A DNA stretch of 7,114 nt from Desulfurobacterium atlanticum. Lineage in GTDB: Bacteria > Aquificota > Aquificia > Desulfurobacteriales > Desulfurobacteriaceae. Both the position numbers and the translations under genes were made by a program. The stretch spans positions 1-7,114 of the forward strand of contig NZ_FZOB01000020.1 of assembly GCF_900188395.1 (NCBI RefSeq). The letters are read 5' to 3'. The notes under the pieces were generated by a model, which did no database searches, had not been told where the DNA came from, and saw only the letters and a program-made list of their open reading frames with translations. Shown here piece by piece: positions 5,943 to 7,114 of this stretch. Within the stretch, counting starts at the first letter, position 1. Each line of letters opens with the position of its first letter.

Positions 5943-6935
5943 ATGAAAATTCTTATATTTCAAACAGCCTTTATAGGGGATCTTGTGCTTGCTTCTTCTC
6001 TTATTAAATCTGTGAAGAAAACTTTTTCTGAAAGCTCAGTTTCTCTTGTTTGCAAAAAAGGGTATGAAAGTATTTATAAGAGGTTTGAGTATCTTGATGA
6101 GGTGATTCCTTATGATAAAAAAGGGATAAGAGGATTTGCCGCTCTTTTGAAAGAGAAAAGGTTTGATGTCGTTTTCTCCCCTCACCGTTCTCACAGAACA
6201 TCTACGGTGCTTTTTCTTGCCAGAATACCTGAAAGAATAGGCTTTGATAATTCAGGTTTCTCTTTTCTTTACACAAAAAAAGTTAAGTATGAAAAGGGAC
6301 TTCATGAAGTTGAAAGAAATATAAAGCTGCTTCTTTCATATAAGTCAGATGCGGTAGTTGACTTAAAACCGGAACTTTATGTTTCTGATAGTGAGAAAGG
6401 GCAGGTACTTGAGAAATTTGGAATAGGTGCACCTTATGCTGTTATTTCTCCCGGTTCTGTATGGCCGACAAAAAGGTGGATTCCTGAATATTTTGCAAAG
6501 GTTGCTCTGTTTTTAAAAAGGAAAGGTTTAGTTCCTGTTATTGCAGGAGGTCCTCAAGACAGGGAGATTGCGGAGACAGTTGCAAAAGGCGCGAAAGGAG
6601 CGGTAAATACAGCAGGGAAAACGTCGTTAAGAGAGTTTATGGCTCTTATATCCCAGGCTCAAGTTGTTATAACAAACGATTCATCACCTACCCATTTTGC
6701 TGTGGCTTTTGATAGACCTGTTGTTACGATTTTTGGACCCACTGTGAAGGAGTTTGGATTTTATCCCTATTCTAAAAAGGGAAGAGTAGCGGAAATAAAC
6801 CTTTACTGCAGACCGTGTGGAATTCATGGAGGTAAAAGATGTAAAGAAAAACACTTTAAATGTATGAGAGATTTAACCCCAGAAAAAGTTATTCCGCTGG
6901 TGGAAGAGGTGTTAAATTCCGAATTAAAATTATGA
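5943..6935 (+). CDS. waaF: LPS heptosyltransferase II (glycosyltransferase family 9)
   Basis: This 330-residue enzyme transfers the second heptose from ADP-heptose to the LPS inner core at the cytoplasmic face of the inner membrane. The N-terminal domain opens with IFQTAFIGDLVLASSLI (5-21), the acceptor-side GD loop. The C-terminal domain has SPGSVWPTKRW (169-179), typical of this family, and TNDSSPTHFAVAFDRPVV from 244, the sugar-nucleotide region. A cysteine-rich tail, CRPCGIHGGKRCKEKHFKCM (289-308; C289, C292, C300, C307), is usual in heptosyltransferase II. No signal peptide or membrane segment is seen, and the length is normal. ATG 5943 follows GGAGG by 6 nt. Its presence argues for an LPS-bearing outer membrane. 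It stands alone here, divergent from the radical SAM operon. Heptosyltransferase I or another GT9 member is the main alternative. Confidence 0.85.
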   Translation: MKILIFQTAFIGDLVLASSLIKSVKKTFSESSVSLVCKKGYESIYKRFEYLDEVIPYDKKGIRGFAALLKEKRFDVVFSPHRSHRTSTVLFLARIPERIGFDNSGFSFLYTKKVKYEKGLHEVERNIKLLLSYKSDAVVDLKPELYVSDSEKGQVLEKFGIGAPYAVISPGSVWPTKRWIPEYFAKVALFLKRKGLVPVIAGGPQDREIAETVAKGAKGAVNTAGKTSLREFMALISQAQVVITNDSSPTHFAVAFDRPVVTIFGPTVKEFGFYPYSKKGRVAEINLYCRPCGIHGGKRCKEKHFKCMRDLTPEKVIPLVEEVLNSELKL

Positions 6936-6943
6936 AAAATCTT

Positions 6944-7114
6944 TCAAAGGTAGGGGGTGAGCACATTCTCCCCACCCTTTTCCAATACCCCCAGCCTATT
7001 AGCCACCACAAAAACATCCTCAAGCAGCACAACAGGGAAACAAGCAACATTAAGATTAAACAAACAATCCCACTTACTCTTTAAAACCTCAAAAGGCGTT
7101 CTCCCATTCATACC
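6944..7114 (-). CDS. 3' end of a transposase/integrase-like gene (partial)
   Basis: The minus strand is open from the window edge (7114) to a TGA at 6946-6944, giving 56 residues. The segment NGRTPFEVLKSKW near the left of this frame matches the (N)G.TP.EVL motif at the end of the integrase catalytic core in rve-type transposases such as the IS481 group. About 40 residues of unrecognised C-terminal tail follow. The catalytic DDE residues would lie outside the window. The stop codon is only 8 nt from the stop of the convergent heptosyltransferase gene, leaving little room for an element end. No terminal inverted repeat can be confirmed without the other end. Confidence 0.55.
   Translation of the reverse strand, partial: GMNGRTPFEVLKSKWDCLFNLNVACFPVVLLEDVFVVANRLGVLEKGGENVLTPYL

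Noticed and set aside
6947-6976. GGGGGTGAG...CTCCCCACCC followed by TTTT as a terminator after the heptosyltransferase
   Set aside because: The stem needs mismatches or bulges, and it lies inside the minus-strand transposase-like frame.

Overview
The window looks like the chromosome of a low-GC, Gram-negative, probably thermophilic and anaerobic bacterium. The signs are an LPS heptosyltransferase II, tRNA genes with an encoded CCA end, radical SAM/SPASM enzymes and Lys/Glu/Ile-rich proteins. A deep-branching group such as the Desulfurobacteriaceae (Aquificota) would fit, but that is an impression from style, not an identification.

Layout. (1) Positions 1-28 hold the first codons of a gene leaving the window leftwards on the minus strand. 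(2) 177-434 is a tRNA-Phe(GAA)/tRNA-Leu(UAA) operon behind a near-consensus promoter. (3) 472-2570 is a strongly AT-rich, tightly coupled plus-strand operon with its own promoter: a TtcA-like PP-loop ATPase, a flavodoxin-like protein and a Nudix hydrolase. (4) 5858-2648 is a minus-strand operon of two radical SAM/SPASM enzymes and a fold-type II PLP enzyme resembling cysteate/threonine synthase. It converges on the Nudix gene. (5) 5943-6935 is the divergently transcribed heptosyltransferase gene. (6) 7114-6944 is the 3' end of a transposase/integrase-like gene, convergent with it.

The main discovery is at the start of the PP-loop gene. The only start codon with a ribosome binding site (ATG 510) is followed at once by eight pentanucleotide units, (AGAAG)4(AGAAA)4. 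In the sequenced state this ATG reads into a TAG at 561. The ATPase frame, with the SGGKD loop at 611-625, lies in another frame, is open through the whole tract and contains no ATG, GTG or TTG before the loop. Losing one pentamer or gaining two would join ATG 510 to the ATPase frame. This is the architecture of a slipped-strand, phase-variable (contingency) gene, here in the OFF state. A -1 slip on the A5 run at 550-554 would restore the same frame.

The PP-loop protein keeps the three cysteines expected of a 4Fe-4S TtcA-type enzyme, and the flavodoxin is a reasonable electron donor. The cassette may therefore be a switchable sulfur-transfer or RNA/nucleotide-modifying system, but its substrate cannot be read from the sequence. 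The radical SAM/PLP operon is a second locus of unclear pathway.
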